64,000 nucleotides of DNA from Monocercomonoides exilis. Its lineage: Eukaryota > Preaxostyla > Oxymonadida > Polymastigidae. Positions 47,261 to 58,700 of this stretch are shown here, piece by piece. Numbering within the stretch: the stretch's first letter is position 1; each line of letters begins with the position of its first letter. The stretch spans positions 162,501 through 226,500 of the forward strand of contig LSRY02000058.1 in the NCBI GenBank assembly GCA_001643675.2, in the 5' to 3' direction. A program made the translations under genes and the position numbers. A model generated the notes under the pieces. The model saw only the letters and a list, made by a program, of their open reading frames with translations. It was not told the DNA's origin and ran no database searches.

Positions 47261-47842
47261 TTTATTTTGTTTCATTTTCTGGTGAACAGGATAATTAAAT
47301 ATTTTCATCAAATTACTGTTCCCACTCACGAAACTTCACTGGAATGACAACAATGATATATTCAAGTTTTCACATCCATTCTAGAGAAGTTTCGAAAATG
47401 CGTATAAATTTTTGATCAAGAAATGGATTATTTTTTTTGAATGGATGCAAATGTTTTATATCTGAGTTAAATAAAAATGAACCTTATTTGATCATATTTT
47501 TATTGCAAATCCATCAAATTTCATCACTTTGCAAATAAGAATACACAAACCAATTTGATGTGAGATTAAATGCAAAGTGATGAAATTTGATGGATTTGCA
47601 ATAAAAATATGATCAAATAAGGTTCATTTTAATTTAACTCAGATATAAAACATTTGCATCCATTCAAAAAAAATAATCCATTTCTTGATCAAAAATTTAT
47701 ACGCATTTTCGAAACTTCTCTAGAATGGATGTGAAAACTTGAATATATCATTGTTGTCATTCCAGTGAAGTTTCGTGAGTGGGAACAGTAATTTGATGAA
47801 AATATTTAATTATCCTGTTCACAAGAAAATGAAACAAAATAA
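47261..47842. repeat. Large palindrome, arms about 272 bp, loop 37 bp
   Basis: Left arm 47261-47533 is the near-perfect reverse complement of 47571-47842, with only a few mismatches seen (for example at GAGTTAAATA versus GAGTTAAATT). Part of each arm (CCCACTCACGAAACTTCACT) resembles the interior of MITE copy 2 (TCCACTCACGAAATTTCTTC). Probably a foldback transposon; an inverted duplication is the alternative. Confidence 0.9.
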
Positions 47843-48192
47843 ACTTATCAAAAAAATTTTATTCACATTTTTCACAAATGAGAAAATCTGTTATTGCATT
47901 TTCGGAATTCTTAATTTGTTAATAAAATTCATCAGAATAAATTTCAATGCAAATAACTTGACTTGATTGAAAAATCCAAAAACTCAAAACATGAGATGAA
48001 TTCATTTGAAAATTTTCCAATTTTTAGAACGATGAAATTTTTTTTAAAAATCAGATAATTTATTGTTTATTAACAAATAAAAAAATCGGGGTTCAATTTC
48101 TCATCCTTTTTTAGAATAATGAAAGAATAAAACATTTTAACCACTTTCCGATTCTCAGCCAAAAACGAATTTTTAACGAATAAAATTTAAAA
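47843..48192. other. Spacer between two palindromes
   Basis: AT-rich; no gene recognised. Confidence 0.5.
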
Positions 48193-48590
48193 TACAGATA
48201 TAGCATAAAATACCGGTCATCGCACAAAATACCGGACAAGATCGATATCTCAATGACCACAAGAAGAAAAATTCTGTTAATTTTCCTCAAAATACATCTC
48301 ATTAATGCAAACTCATTTGATAAGTGAGTCTTTCAAAACAAACTTATTAGTGTCAGAAAAAATTAAAAAAGAAAACTCGGAGAAATAGGATTTTGAATTT
48401 CTCCGAGTTTTCTTTTTTAATTTTTTCTGACACTAATAAGTTTGTTTTGAAAGACTCACTTATCAAATGAGTTTGCATTAATGAGATGTATTTTGAGGAA
48501 AATTAACAGAATTTTTCTTCTTGTGGTCATTGAGATATCGATCTTGTCCGGTATTTTGTGCGATGTCCGGTATTTTATGCTATATCTGTA
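48193..48590. mobile_element. Foldback element, arms about 195 bp, TA-flanked
   Basis: Left arm to 48386 and right arm from 48397 are nearly perfect inverted copies around a 10-base loop. The ends read TA-CAGATATAGCATAAAATACC and its complement then TA. Ends starting CAG with TA flanks are typical of pogo/Tigger-type elements. Each arm carries two related blocks, GCATAAAATACCGG and GCACAAAATACCGG. The right TA also serves as the left target site of MITE copy 2. Confidence 0.85.
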
Positions 48591-48773
48591 TGGGTCATTC
48601 TTTTTAAAAAGTCGCGAATGTTTAATTATCAAAAAAATATAAAAATTTCACATTTTGTTCACATTTCTGTTTCCACTCACGAAATTTCTTCAGAATGAAT
48701 GAAATAGCATTATCCAGAAACATATTTCATATAAGTGAAGTTTGGTGAGTGTTAACATAAATTTAAGCAAAAT
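48591..48773. mobile_element. MITE copy 2, left 183 bp
   Basis: Starts TGGGTCATTCTTTTTAAAAA then GTCGCGAATGTTTAAT, preceded by TA. It follows MITE copy 1 along its length to GCAAAAT, where the 5.6-kb insertion starts. Confidence 0.88.
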
Positions 48774-49262
48774 GGGTGATTTTTTTTAACATCATAAAAA
48801 AAGATCAAAAATTGAAAAAATAAAATCTATTGTGGTAATTATTGATCAAAGAGATAAATTGATTTTTCATGAGTATTTCGCTTTTATTTCTGAAAATTAT
48901 ATTTGTTTCATTAATAAAAACAAAAAAACACACCTTTTGATTTTTATGTGAAATTGAATATTTTGATCAAGTTTTTTAAAAAAACGAAAAATCTATCTTT
49001 AAAAGGTTAACAGAAATTTCAAAACTGGAAAAACAAAATATTGCAAAGAAAAAATTTAAAATAAGAACAGAAAAAACGATAAGAAAACAAAATTATTGAA
49101 ACCAATTTATAAATAATAGTTATTTCTCTTTTTTCTTTTCGTCTTTGAACAGCTAACAAATTTCCTTTCCTTTTATTCGGTTCAGCAGCTTCATCAAACA
49201 TAAACAGAAGAATTGGATAATTTGATTAAGCAGAGCTCAACAGCTGGCTCCTCCTCATCGTT

Positions 49263-49460
49263 TTGAAAAAAATTGTTATCCTCAATGGAATTGATGCTGA
49301 TACATGTGGCAAAACACAACAAAACCCATGTGAAACAGTGGAGGATGCCCTCGGATGCATTGCTCCCTTCAGCGATGCCTCCCTCTCTCTTCTCCTCTCC
49401 ATTTTCACTCCAACAAAGACTCTCAACCTCATCGATGTCGATATAAAAAGCACTGGAAAT
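49263..49460 (+). pseudogene. Fragment of surface beta-helix-like protein family
   Basis: Encodes VILNGIDADTCGKTQQNPCE then TVEDALGCIAPFSDASLSLL. This matches the Cys-Gly/Pro-Cys linker motif of the genes at 5287 and 38802. Nothing clear of the family continues after it. The fragment is isolated inside the 5.6-kb insertion. Confidence 0.65.
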
Positions 49461-50594
49461 GATAATCATTTTCCGATTTCTTTTTTGTCTCTTCAATTAT
49501 CTCTTCTTATTTTGATTATTTTCCAAACAATTGAAAAATCTTTGCGCTTTCAGAACATTTTTATTTGAGGAACGTGGAATCGCTTATTCTATCAAAGAGC
49601 TCAAAATCAGCTCCGGTTAAAAAATATTTCTTTGTCATTTCTTCATCATATTTCTCCTTTTCATCAAATGAAAATAAAGTTGTTGCTTTAAGGAATCATC
49701 TATTTCTTCTCTTCAAAAAGACGTATTTCGATTATTTCAGCAAGCTCTTCAAAACTTTCAATTTCTTTTGTTATTCCCTTTTCACCTTTTTTGTCCGCTG
49801 CAGAGGCACTTATTTCATAGAATTATCCTTCGATTATTTGTATTTTAATAAATTTCTATTCCCCTCTTTGTTTCTTTTTTGATTGCTTGATAAAGGCGCA
49901 TGAAATTATGCAATCTCTCAAAGATCATCCACATAATCATTAACCCCAAATATCCAATCCTGTCCTGCTCCTACTGTTTTCTGTAATCTTTCAACTTCCA
50001 AATGAAAAGCAGAGGTAATTTCTTTTTTCTGTTGCATGCATGATGATAGTCTATTCTTGATTTGAAATTGAATTTCATCCATTGACATATAAATTATACA
50101 GATATTCCATGATAGAATAAATATTCCTTTTGTCTTTCTGAATGTGAATGAAAGTGAGAAACGATGTCGAATTCGAGGGGAGTTGAATGCAAGAGAAGGA
50201 GACGAAGAGAAAGCAGGAAGTTTTAGTGGAGGAAGTGATCCAGGAGCAGCAGAATTAGCAGAAGATAGAAGTTAAGCTTGGAATTGCAGTGAAGGAAAAA
50301 AATATGTTCTGAAAGAAGGAGAAGATTTCTGTTGGACGTTCATAAATAATAACGAATTGACAAGCGAAGAAGTTCAGTGAGAAAGAGGACGAAGAGCAAT
50401 GTTTGCATTTGCGTCAAATTCTGCAGTTGAATCAAAATGCGCAACAAAATTGAGCACAGGGTGTTTCTGCATCAGATCCATAGCCATTGAATTCTGCGAC
50501 GTGAAGAAAGATGCAAATTTTGAGAACGAAAGCGAAGAAAACAGCTTCGACAACGCATCTCTTCTTCCGGGCACACTGCTCTGACTGAATGTTC

Positions 50595-50850
50595 TTATCC
50601 CTTTCTCCTTCTGAAACAGCAGAGGTGATCTTTCCCTGCTCCTTTCCTTCCCTTCCTGTGAGTCACTTCTGCTTTGTACTCTTCATACGTCCAGCCATCC
50701 CATGCACCTAAGCCCCACCAGTCGTCTTCATAAAACTTTTCCACTCTTCTTGGGAATGGTGTCAGAATCTCTGGAAGCTTCTTCTATCGTATGAAGTCTT
50801 CTATATCTTCATCAATTCCAGTCAAGTTGCATACTTCTTCTTCTTTATTT
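50595..50850 (-). pseudogene. Protein-like remnant, aromatic-rich, unassigned
   Basis: Reads LTGIDEDIEDFIR, stop, then KKLPEILTPFPRRVEKFYED continuing DWWGLGAWDGWTYEEYKAEV. The aromatic pattern is protein-like and not low complexity. It loosely recalls short W-rich repeats seen in some phage and protist integrase-associated proteins, but I cannot assign it. Confidence 0.35.
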
Positions 50851-51392
50851 TTTAGATTATTTTTTCTTAAAATTTGTTATACGCTTCATCTTCCTAGCAC
50901 CTGAAACAACTTGTTTGAAATTGTTCAAAAAATCCTCCAAAATCACTTCTTCGTTTTCATCGTTGTTCTTGCAATCATCTTCTTCGTCCTCATCTTTCGT
51001 GTTATCTTCATCGCCTTCATTTTTTTCCTTGTTTCCACATCCCTAAACTCTTCCATATTCCCTCCTCATTCTCCTTCTCTTCATCATCTCCTCTTTCTCC
51101 CTCGCTTCAATACCAATAAACATATACTTTGCCTTTTCCTCCAGCTCAGAATCCAGTCATCTCCTCTGCTCTTCTTCGATCTTGGCCATCTCATTCACCA
51201 GCACTTCCTCGGATTTCCTCCGCTCCTCCACTTCTTTTGTCTTTCGTATTTCCTCTTTCTCTCCTTTCAGGATCCCATTCCCTTCTTCTCCTCTTTCTCA
51301 TCCTCACCACCAATAATTAAAATCCTCTTGCTTGCTGCATATGCTGCGTTGTTCTGAAGGATGCTCAGAGGCTCAAACACATCCCTCTAGGC

Positions 51393-52001
51393 TTACACGC
51401 TCCTTCTCGCAAACACATTTGCATTGCATAATTTGTTCTTTCCAAGAATCTCTAAAGGAATCGGAAGCGAGAACGAAGAAATAGATGAAGGAGATGAAGA
51501 AGTGGAGCTTTGTCCAGTTGTGCAGAAGGACTTCTGTGTAAGTGATGAGGTGTCTGTGGCGGGAGGCAATGGAGCGCCAGCAAGAACATAAGTGACAGAT
51601 AATTGGGTGCAGGGCAAGTGAGAAAAAGGAGTGGTTGCAATTGTCGAGGAGGCTTTGATGTTTTGAGTGTGCAGCTGGGAAGAGGAGAGTGTGCTGTCGA
51701 ACGAGCAAAATAACTGCTGCTGTTCATCATGATCAGCGCCTCCTTTTTCTTCTCTTCCTCTTCCGCTTCTTTTTGTTGCTGCTTGTTCAAGTCTTGTTTC
51801 GAAAGTGTCTTTATGTGATGTTGTTATCTTGTTATTCTCGTTCATCATCATCTTCTTCTTTGGCATTTCCTGCTGTCTCCCTTTCCTCTGCTCAGTACTC
51901 AACTTTCTTCTGAGTTCAGCGATCTTTGGCTCTTCTGTTTGTACATGCGCTTCTCTCTCTTTGCTCCTTGGTGATGTCAATGAGCGAAAAGATGTGCGCA
52001 A
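51393..52001 (-). pseudogene. Decayed charged/serine-rich ORF
   Basis: A 202-codon open frame without a convincing ATG near its start. It is rich in Glu, Lys and Gln early (IAELRRKLSTEQRKGRQQEM) and Ser/Thr later. After the stop the frame continues with protein-like SKRILIIGGEDEKEEKKG and further interrupted acidic sequence down to about 50900. Function is unknown. Confidence 0.35.
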
Positions 52002-53327
52002 TGAGCCAAACAGCTCCTTCCGCCTTCAGTTGCCATTTCTCATGTGACGCCCATTCACCTCATTTACTCCGTTCAGCACAGCCTGAATGTGGAAGCCGTA
52101 CGAAGTGCTGAAGCAGAGCGGAACGAACTGCCGCAAAAAAGGCAAACAGTTCAGATGCATATTCAGCGAAGCTGCAGAACGCATTGATTACGAATATGAT
52201 GACGTTGAGAGAATAGAAACAGAATGACACAATTTTTTGTTCAATTTAGTGGCTCTGCCAAGTGACTCTCACAAACGAATCAAAATGTTGATGATCTAAT
52301 CCATCAGAATGTGATAAAAATCAACAAAGAAGATGTTAAAGAAGTTGAGAGAATAAAAAGATACAGAAGAAGAAGAAGAATACGAGGAAGAAATTGTTGA
52401 AGTCAAAGAAGAAGCAGCAGAAGAAGCAATATTTGACTGAAGAAGATTTTGCGTGTTTTTGGCTATGCTGTTCATAATAGGCGTGCTTGTCGCTGAATAA
52501 GCAAGTGAATTGTGAGAAGGCGAATTTTGTGTTTGTCAACCGAAAAATGAGGAAGATGGTCGATTGAATGAAGGAGAATGATCAGAAGAAGAAGATGATG
52601 ATCCCACGATGACGAAGTTCAAATCGAAAAAATGTGAATATATGTGGTAATAGGGAAATGCGCAATCAGTCAATTGGAATTCCTAAAGAAGATGTTGAGA
52701 TTAATTTGGGTGAAGTTGTTGATTGCACCAAATATCGAATTCAATAAGTTGTTTTGACAAAGAGCAAACAATCGTTATCGAAATATTTGTTGAAGCCCGA
52801 AGAAAATTAATTGATGAAAAATGACATCATCAGTTCGTTGACTTTCTTTTAGCATTGTCCACTCTTTTCTCTTCAAAAGCAATAAATGTAAATATATTTC
52901 AATTTCCATTCATTTCCATTCACCTCTTCCATTCAGTTCACAAAATCATTTGAAGATATCAATCCCCTCCTTTTCTTCTCTTTCCTGTTCTCTTCCATAA
53001 AATATCCTCCTCTTAAAAGAAGCACCTATACCATTTGAAAGCTTCACGATTTCCCTCTTCTTGTCCACTTTTGCCTTCTTTTCCTTCTTTTCAAAATCCA
53101 TTTCTCTAATCAACAACAAGCCCTCCTTCATCATCCTCAGTCACTTCTCTACATATTGACTATGTTTTTTTCTCCCAATCTCCTCCTGCTCTTCCCCACC
53201 CCTTTGTCTCAAAATCTCTACCATTCAAAACCCCCTCTTGAAATATTAACATTCTAAAAAACACCCAACTCCCACCCCCTGCCACAAATAATCTTCTTTC
53301 ATCTCTTCTCTTCCCCATATCCCTCAT

Positions 53328-53639
53328 GTGCCATGTGTTGGTGAGATAAACATCAAATACTTCTTTTGGTGGTTGAGAATATTATTAAAGGAGATGATCA
53401 TGACAAAAACAGAAAAAACACCTCTGAACATCCACCACAATGTATACGGGCTGAGAAGACCCTCCAGTGAGATACACGATATATTTTGTGAAGAAGGATG
53501 CAATGCTGTATTCAACCATTCTGAGACTGAAATGAAGAGATTGATTTATTTTTTGAATGATGACGGCTGTGGAAATGAAGCTGTTTGGCAAAATACAATT
53601 GAAGAGCAGTTTGGTATTTATTTATTTCATTACACATGA
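53328..53639 (+). CDS. Hypothetical ORF, 103 residues
   Basis: ATG-started frame (MPCVGEINIKYFFWW...), with non-repetitive sequence such as IHDIFCEEGCNAVFNHSETE and FLNDDGCGNEAVWQNTIEEQ. No family recognised. It lies inside the 5.6-kb insertion among decayed sequence, so it may be a remnant exon. Confidence 0.3.
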   Translation: MPCVGEINIKYFFWWLRILLKEMIMTKTEKTPLNIHHNVYGLRRPSSEIHDIFCEEGCNAVFNHSETEMKRLIYFLNDDGCGNEAVWQNTIEEQFGIYLFHYT

Positions 53640-54353
53640 ATATTTGTTTATGGCTGTTATTGTTTCGTTTTCAGAGCAGCAGGTGGAAATGAATGAAAAT
53701 GAATAAAAGCGGGATATCTCATAATGCAGAATGAATTTTGAGTTGGGAGAGCGAACTCAAATGGAAAGTGTGCATGATGAAGCGATTGGGAAGGAAATTG
53801 GCGTTGATATTTTCTTATGAACTGATTGGATTTGAATTGAGAAAGGTGAGATTTGAACAGAAAACATAAATCTCACTTTTTGCAGAAGAGTGAAATGGAG
53901 GCATTTGAAGCTGATATGACTGCTGGAAAGGATGGTCGGAGAATCAGATGATGATATACTTGAAAATAGAATATTTTCATTTAGTATTTATCGATTTCAA
54001 CTTATCTTATTCAATTTATTTTCAACAACATTGTTTAACAGTTTTTTGCTTTGGATATTGATTAATTATGTATTTTGATTATTTTTATCATGTTTTAAAA
54101 ACCATAAAAGTTGGGTTTTGTTCTGTTCATTGAAATTTCAAATTTTTTGATAAATTTTTTGTTTTTTTTCAAATTTGAAGCAAAAACTATTTGTTTTTAA
54201 TTAAATTCAACAAGCAATTAATAATAATTATATTTAAAGCAATATATTTGAATGATCATCACTTTCATTTTTCTAATCAAAAGAACCCTTAATGAAAATT
54301 TTTTATGATCAAACATCGGAATTTTTTATGATATCAAAAAAAATCACCCAAAT

Positions 54354-54413
54354 ATGAAAATTTTGATTTATTTGCAAATTTTACATTTGCGACTTTTCAA
54401 AAAGAATCACCCA
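54354..54413. mobile_element. MITE copy 2, right 60 bp
   Basis: Resumes ATGAAAATTTTGATTTATTT and ends GACTTTTCAAAAAGAATCAC plus CCA, followed by TA. This matches the right end of MITE copy 1. Confidence 0.88.
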
Positions 54414-54892
54414 TATACTCAATATTTCTAATTTCAAATTATAAGTTGACCAATTTTGAATAATAAGTTTATAAATTTTTAACAATAAATGGTTAATGAA
54501 ACATGTATAGAGCGAAGAAATTACAAAATGATTTTTGAGCAAGATTAATTTTTTTGCAAAAATTATTTTGCAATTCCGTCTAAAATTGATGTTGATTAAT
54601 TAAAATTAAATTATTGTGTTATTTTTTGCATTTCCGAAATTCAATTATCATTCCACGTCAAATATTTGTTTTTTTTTGAATTGTTCAATTTTAAAAAAGA
54701 TCAGTATTGGTGAGTTGCTCCAAATTGAATATGAAAGATAAACACATTCATTATTTTTTGGTAGTTTCATAGGAATAAAATCATAGCTTTTCGTAGAAAT
54801 ATTTTGTTTTTTTTTAAAGTTTGATCATAATTTATGCGGATAAATATACCTAAATAAGTAATTTTTTATTGAAAGAAGAAAACACATCCATC
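54414..54892. other. AT-rich region upstream of RPS13
   Basis: No gene or repeat recognised; it must hold the RPS13 promoter. Confidence 0.5.
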
Positions 54893-55548
54893 ATGGGTCG
54901 TATGCACACTCCAGGGTTTGTCTTTTTATAGTCACATTTTTATTCATCTATTTGTTTTCTGAATTTTTGAATCAAATGTAAAAATTATGTTTAACAACGA
55001 ATTGAATTACATATATCAGAAAAGGTATTTCATCCTCGGCCATCCCATACAGCCGAGCAGCTCCATCATGGAACACACTTACAACACAGGAAGTTTCTGA
55101 ACTCGTTGTGAGACTCGCTAAAAAGGGTTTGATGCCATCCCAGATTGGTGTTATTCTGAGAGATTCCAATGGTGTTCCAATGACAAAGCCAATCACTGGA
55201 ACAAAGATTTTCCGTATCTTGAAAGCTAATGGTATTCATTTTCAAAAATTTATCTTTTTTTGGATTGAATATAACGTTTTTAAAAATATATTAATGTAAA
55301 TAATTTATCAATTGGAAAACTTAAAAGGTCTTGCACCTGAAATCCCAGAGGATTTGTACTGCCTCATCAAGAAAGCAGTTAACATGCGCAAACATCTCGA
55401 AAAATTTAGAAAAGACAAGGATTCAAAATATCGTCTCATTCTTATCGAATCAAGAATTCATCGTCTTGCTCGCTACTACAAGAAAAGCAAGAAGATTCCA
55501 CCAACATGGAGATATCAAGCAAGCACAGCTTCTGCGTTAGTTGCATAA
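54893..55548 (+). CDS. RPS13: Small-subunit ribosomal protein uS15 (RPS13), 151 residues
   Basis: Exons inferred: 54893-54915, 55020-55231 and 55328-55548, with phases 2 and 1. The spliced protein is 151 residues, the usual eukaryotic length. It carries the family hallmarks [50 protein letters not shown], the RNA-binding [16 protein letters not shown] and the ending STASALVA. It is a structural protein of the 40S subunit that contacts rRNA. The very short first exon ending inside the glycine codon of PGKG is common for ribosomal genes. Strongly conserved and intact. Confidence 0.98.
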
Positions 55549-55757
55549 AAATTGAGATTTGTCTTTCTTCTTTCAACAATTCACATTTCCATTGGATTTT
55601 GGAGGATGGACTGTTCAAATTTTTCATACAATAAAAAAATAAGTTAATTATATTTAATTTTTGTATCATCAAACACTTTGTGGAAATTTATTGATCTTTT
55701 TGATCCTGTACTTTAAAAATTAAAGAATCGTTTACAAATCTCATCAATGTTTTATAA

Positions 55758-58700
55758 ATGCATAGGTCAAGGCTCAGAAAAATTGAGCTTTCAACAAATA
55801 ACGATGGAGAAAAGTATAGCATTTCAACAGTGTATAAGAAAGTGAATTCTTCTACATTCGTGAAGAATCCTTTTGAAAGTATTTATGTAAATATTGCGCA
55901 AGCCCCTCTTAACACTACATATTTATCGGAAAGAAAACCTCAACTCACATCTGAAGAATTGGGGATTGCTTCATTAAATCTTATGGTTAGGACAAAAATC
56001 ATTAAAGAACAAATATCATCTTTAACACAAATGACTCAGCAAGCTGAAAAGAAACTTGGTGCAAACTCTTCTGGTAAAAATGTAAAAACAAAGCAACAAC
56101 ATAAGAAACATACAAACACTCTTGATTTTGAATCTCGTATGTATCTCCAAAACATTTATAAATCAATTTATCTTCACCATAGTTTCAGAAACAGAACTCG
56201 AACAGTTAGAACGCCAATGGAACAACATAGTGATGGGGGAATCAGTGAAAATGACAGAAATTCCATTTCAAATTGAAAGTAATTTATCTTCTTCAGTTTT
56301 TCTATCAGACAAATTTCAAACAATGGAAATAACAAAGAATCATCGAGCTGAAAGAAATGCTCAAAAACTCCAGTCTTCTTATTTGATACCTCAAATGTTT
56401 TGGGGCCAGAGCGAAAAAAAATTCGGATTTATAAAACATTTACGTTTAGATCAATATGGCTCATTTGATGTAGATTTGAGACAGTTGACTGGAAACAATT
56501 TATCTTCCACTCGACTTTTTGGCGAATATAATTTGAACAAGAATTACGCGAGGAAAATCATCAATAAAGAAAGTGGTATGAATTATATTTCCTTTTGATT
56601 TTGCGGAAAAAATACTCATTAATGAGATATTCTTGTGAGATAGACTATTTGAAGATGTTTAATAGCTTTCCAAATTTTTCTGCAGATGAAGCAAAAGGAA
56701 CAGAGCTATTATTTGTGCATGGATTGAGCGGAACAGAAGCAGACGAAGACACTCTGAATGAGACTGAAGACGAAGACGAAGAGGAAGAGGAAGAAGAAGA
56801 TAAAGAGAAAGAAGAGGAGGAGGAGGAAGAAGAGGAGGAAGAGGAAGAAAAAGAGGAAGATGAAACCAGTGGAAATGCGATGCAGTCCGAACGTAGAGAC
56901 GAGGAAAGCCATTCAAAGACGAATAAGTCCACAACTGCAAAGGGAGATGAAATGAACGAAGGAAAAAATTTCACTGACACAAACAAAAAGATGGGCAGAG
57001 TCAGATTTTCGACGTTGGATTTGAGCTTTGGGGAGGATGAAGAAGATGATAGCACAAGAAAAGAAGGAGCAGAAATCGAAATGGAAGAGGAAGAGGAAGA
57101 GGAAGAGGAAAAAGAAGAAGAAGAAGAATTGGAAGGCGGCGAAGGAAGAGGAGGTGGAACAGATGAAGAAAGAAGCAAGCGCAAAGGCTGGGAAATAGAA
57201 AATGGAGAGCCAATTGATGGGCAGAAGGGGAATATTGGAGGCAGAGATGGAAAGGCAAGTGTGCTGAAAGCAGAGCAGATGACAGCAGAAAAGCAGAAAG
57301 AACAGAAAATGAATGAAGCCACTGCGAAAGAAAGGGAGCTTAAGCAAAGAGAAGTCAAAGACATTGAATTTGTTGATGGGACATTGCACAACCTGGCAAA
57401 GGGAAACAAGTTGCATATTCAAAAATCGCCAATCACGTTGAAGGGATATGAGCTCTATCGGCTGGATGGAGAAGAAGGGAAGGCGCTGCTGGAAAAGACG
57501 GCTGATGCAAAAAAGTACCAAAGACTGTATGTTTTTTTGTTATTTTATTTATTTATTTATTTATTTATTAACTAATTTTCTGTTTTTATATTTCTTTCTT
57601 TCTTTCTTTTTGTTGAATAACATTTTCTTTCAAATGATTGAATATCGATTCACAAATTGACAACATTCTTTTCCTTTTCCAATAATTTTATTTTATTTTA
57701 TTTTATTTTCTCATTTTATTTTCTTATTTTATTTTATTTTAATATTTCAAATATTCCAATGACTTTTCCTTCCCATCAGCTCACTCACCACCAAAATGTA
57801 CCTCCTTTCCGAATTCCGGCTGGACGACGCAATTTCTGCTGCAAAGCAGAAATCTGCTCTTCTTTCTTCACATTCAGCTGAGCTTGGCCATCTTCTGACG
57901 TTGCCTCGTCCAACAGCTGCAAACAGCGACATTCTGAACAAACAGACAATTGAGCCATCTTTAGGCATTGAGAACAATCACAAACAAGGAAGGGATGATG
58001 TGGAAGACTCATTGATGCAACCTTTTGGTGCTATTTCTTCTTCTTCTTCCTCATCATCATTTTCTTCTTCTTCTTCTTCTTTTTCTTTTCGTATTAATTC
58101 ATCATCTGCCAAACAGGATCTTGTCTCAACAGCTGAAACTGAACACATCCTGTGCCCAATATGCACACTTCCTCATCCTTCTTCTTCCACTTCTTTGTCT
58201 TCATCATCATCTTCTTCGTCTTCTTCTTCATTTTCGTCTTCTTCTTCCCACAACCACAACATCAGCTCTTCAATGCCAACCAAATCATCTTCACAGTATT
58301 TCGCATCCAAATCCAAAATACACAGTTCATCGGCCAACAACACAAAGACACCAACAAACAATCAGAACTGCCCCCACATCAAATTCACCCGCCCTCCAAA
58401 AGAAATCTTTGGCTCTTCTTCTCTCTTTTATCTCCTCAACGGCACAGATTTTGCTTGGCTTCGGCAGCAGAAAGAGAGAAAAAGAAACTTCTCCTTTCAA
58501 AACCAGCTGCCTTCAACTCCATTTTTCCACAGGAAGTTTTCTTTTGCCTCGTCTCTTTCGATTCCACTGTGTTCTCTGGATGATCTGGTGGATGTGGCAC
58601 AGCTGTGGTTGGAGTGTGTGTGCGACAGATTTCTTGAGCCGGTTGAATTGGAGGAGGAGGAAAAGGAGGAAAAGGAGGAAGATGAGAAAGAGGAGAAAGA

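Larger units (their letters stand above)
48774..54349. mobile_element. 5,576-bp inverted-repeat-bounded insertion of unknown type
   Basis: Bounded by GGGTGATTTTTTTTAACATC and, inverted at the right, GGGTGATTTTTTTTGATATC; both continue ATAAAAAA. AAAT is duplicated at 48770-48773 and 54350-54353. It splits MITE copy 2 exactly, and the rejoined MITE would be 243 bp. Inside are a surface-protein fragment (49263), a minus-strand protein-like stretch (50595-50850), a decayed serine/charged ORF (51393-52001) and other debris with many stops. No transposase was recognised. A 4-bp duplication with these ends does not match an element family I can name with confidence. Confidence 0.8.

Noticed and set aside
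48591-54413. Treating the outer TGGGTCATTC/GAATCACCCA pair as ends of one 5.8-kb autonomous transposon
   Set aside because: Sequences next to both ends rejoin to a 243-bp copy of the known MITE, and a second inner inverted pair with AAAT duplication explains the interior better.
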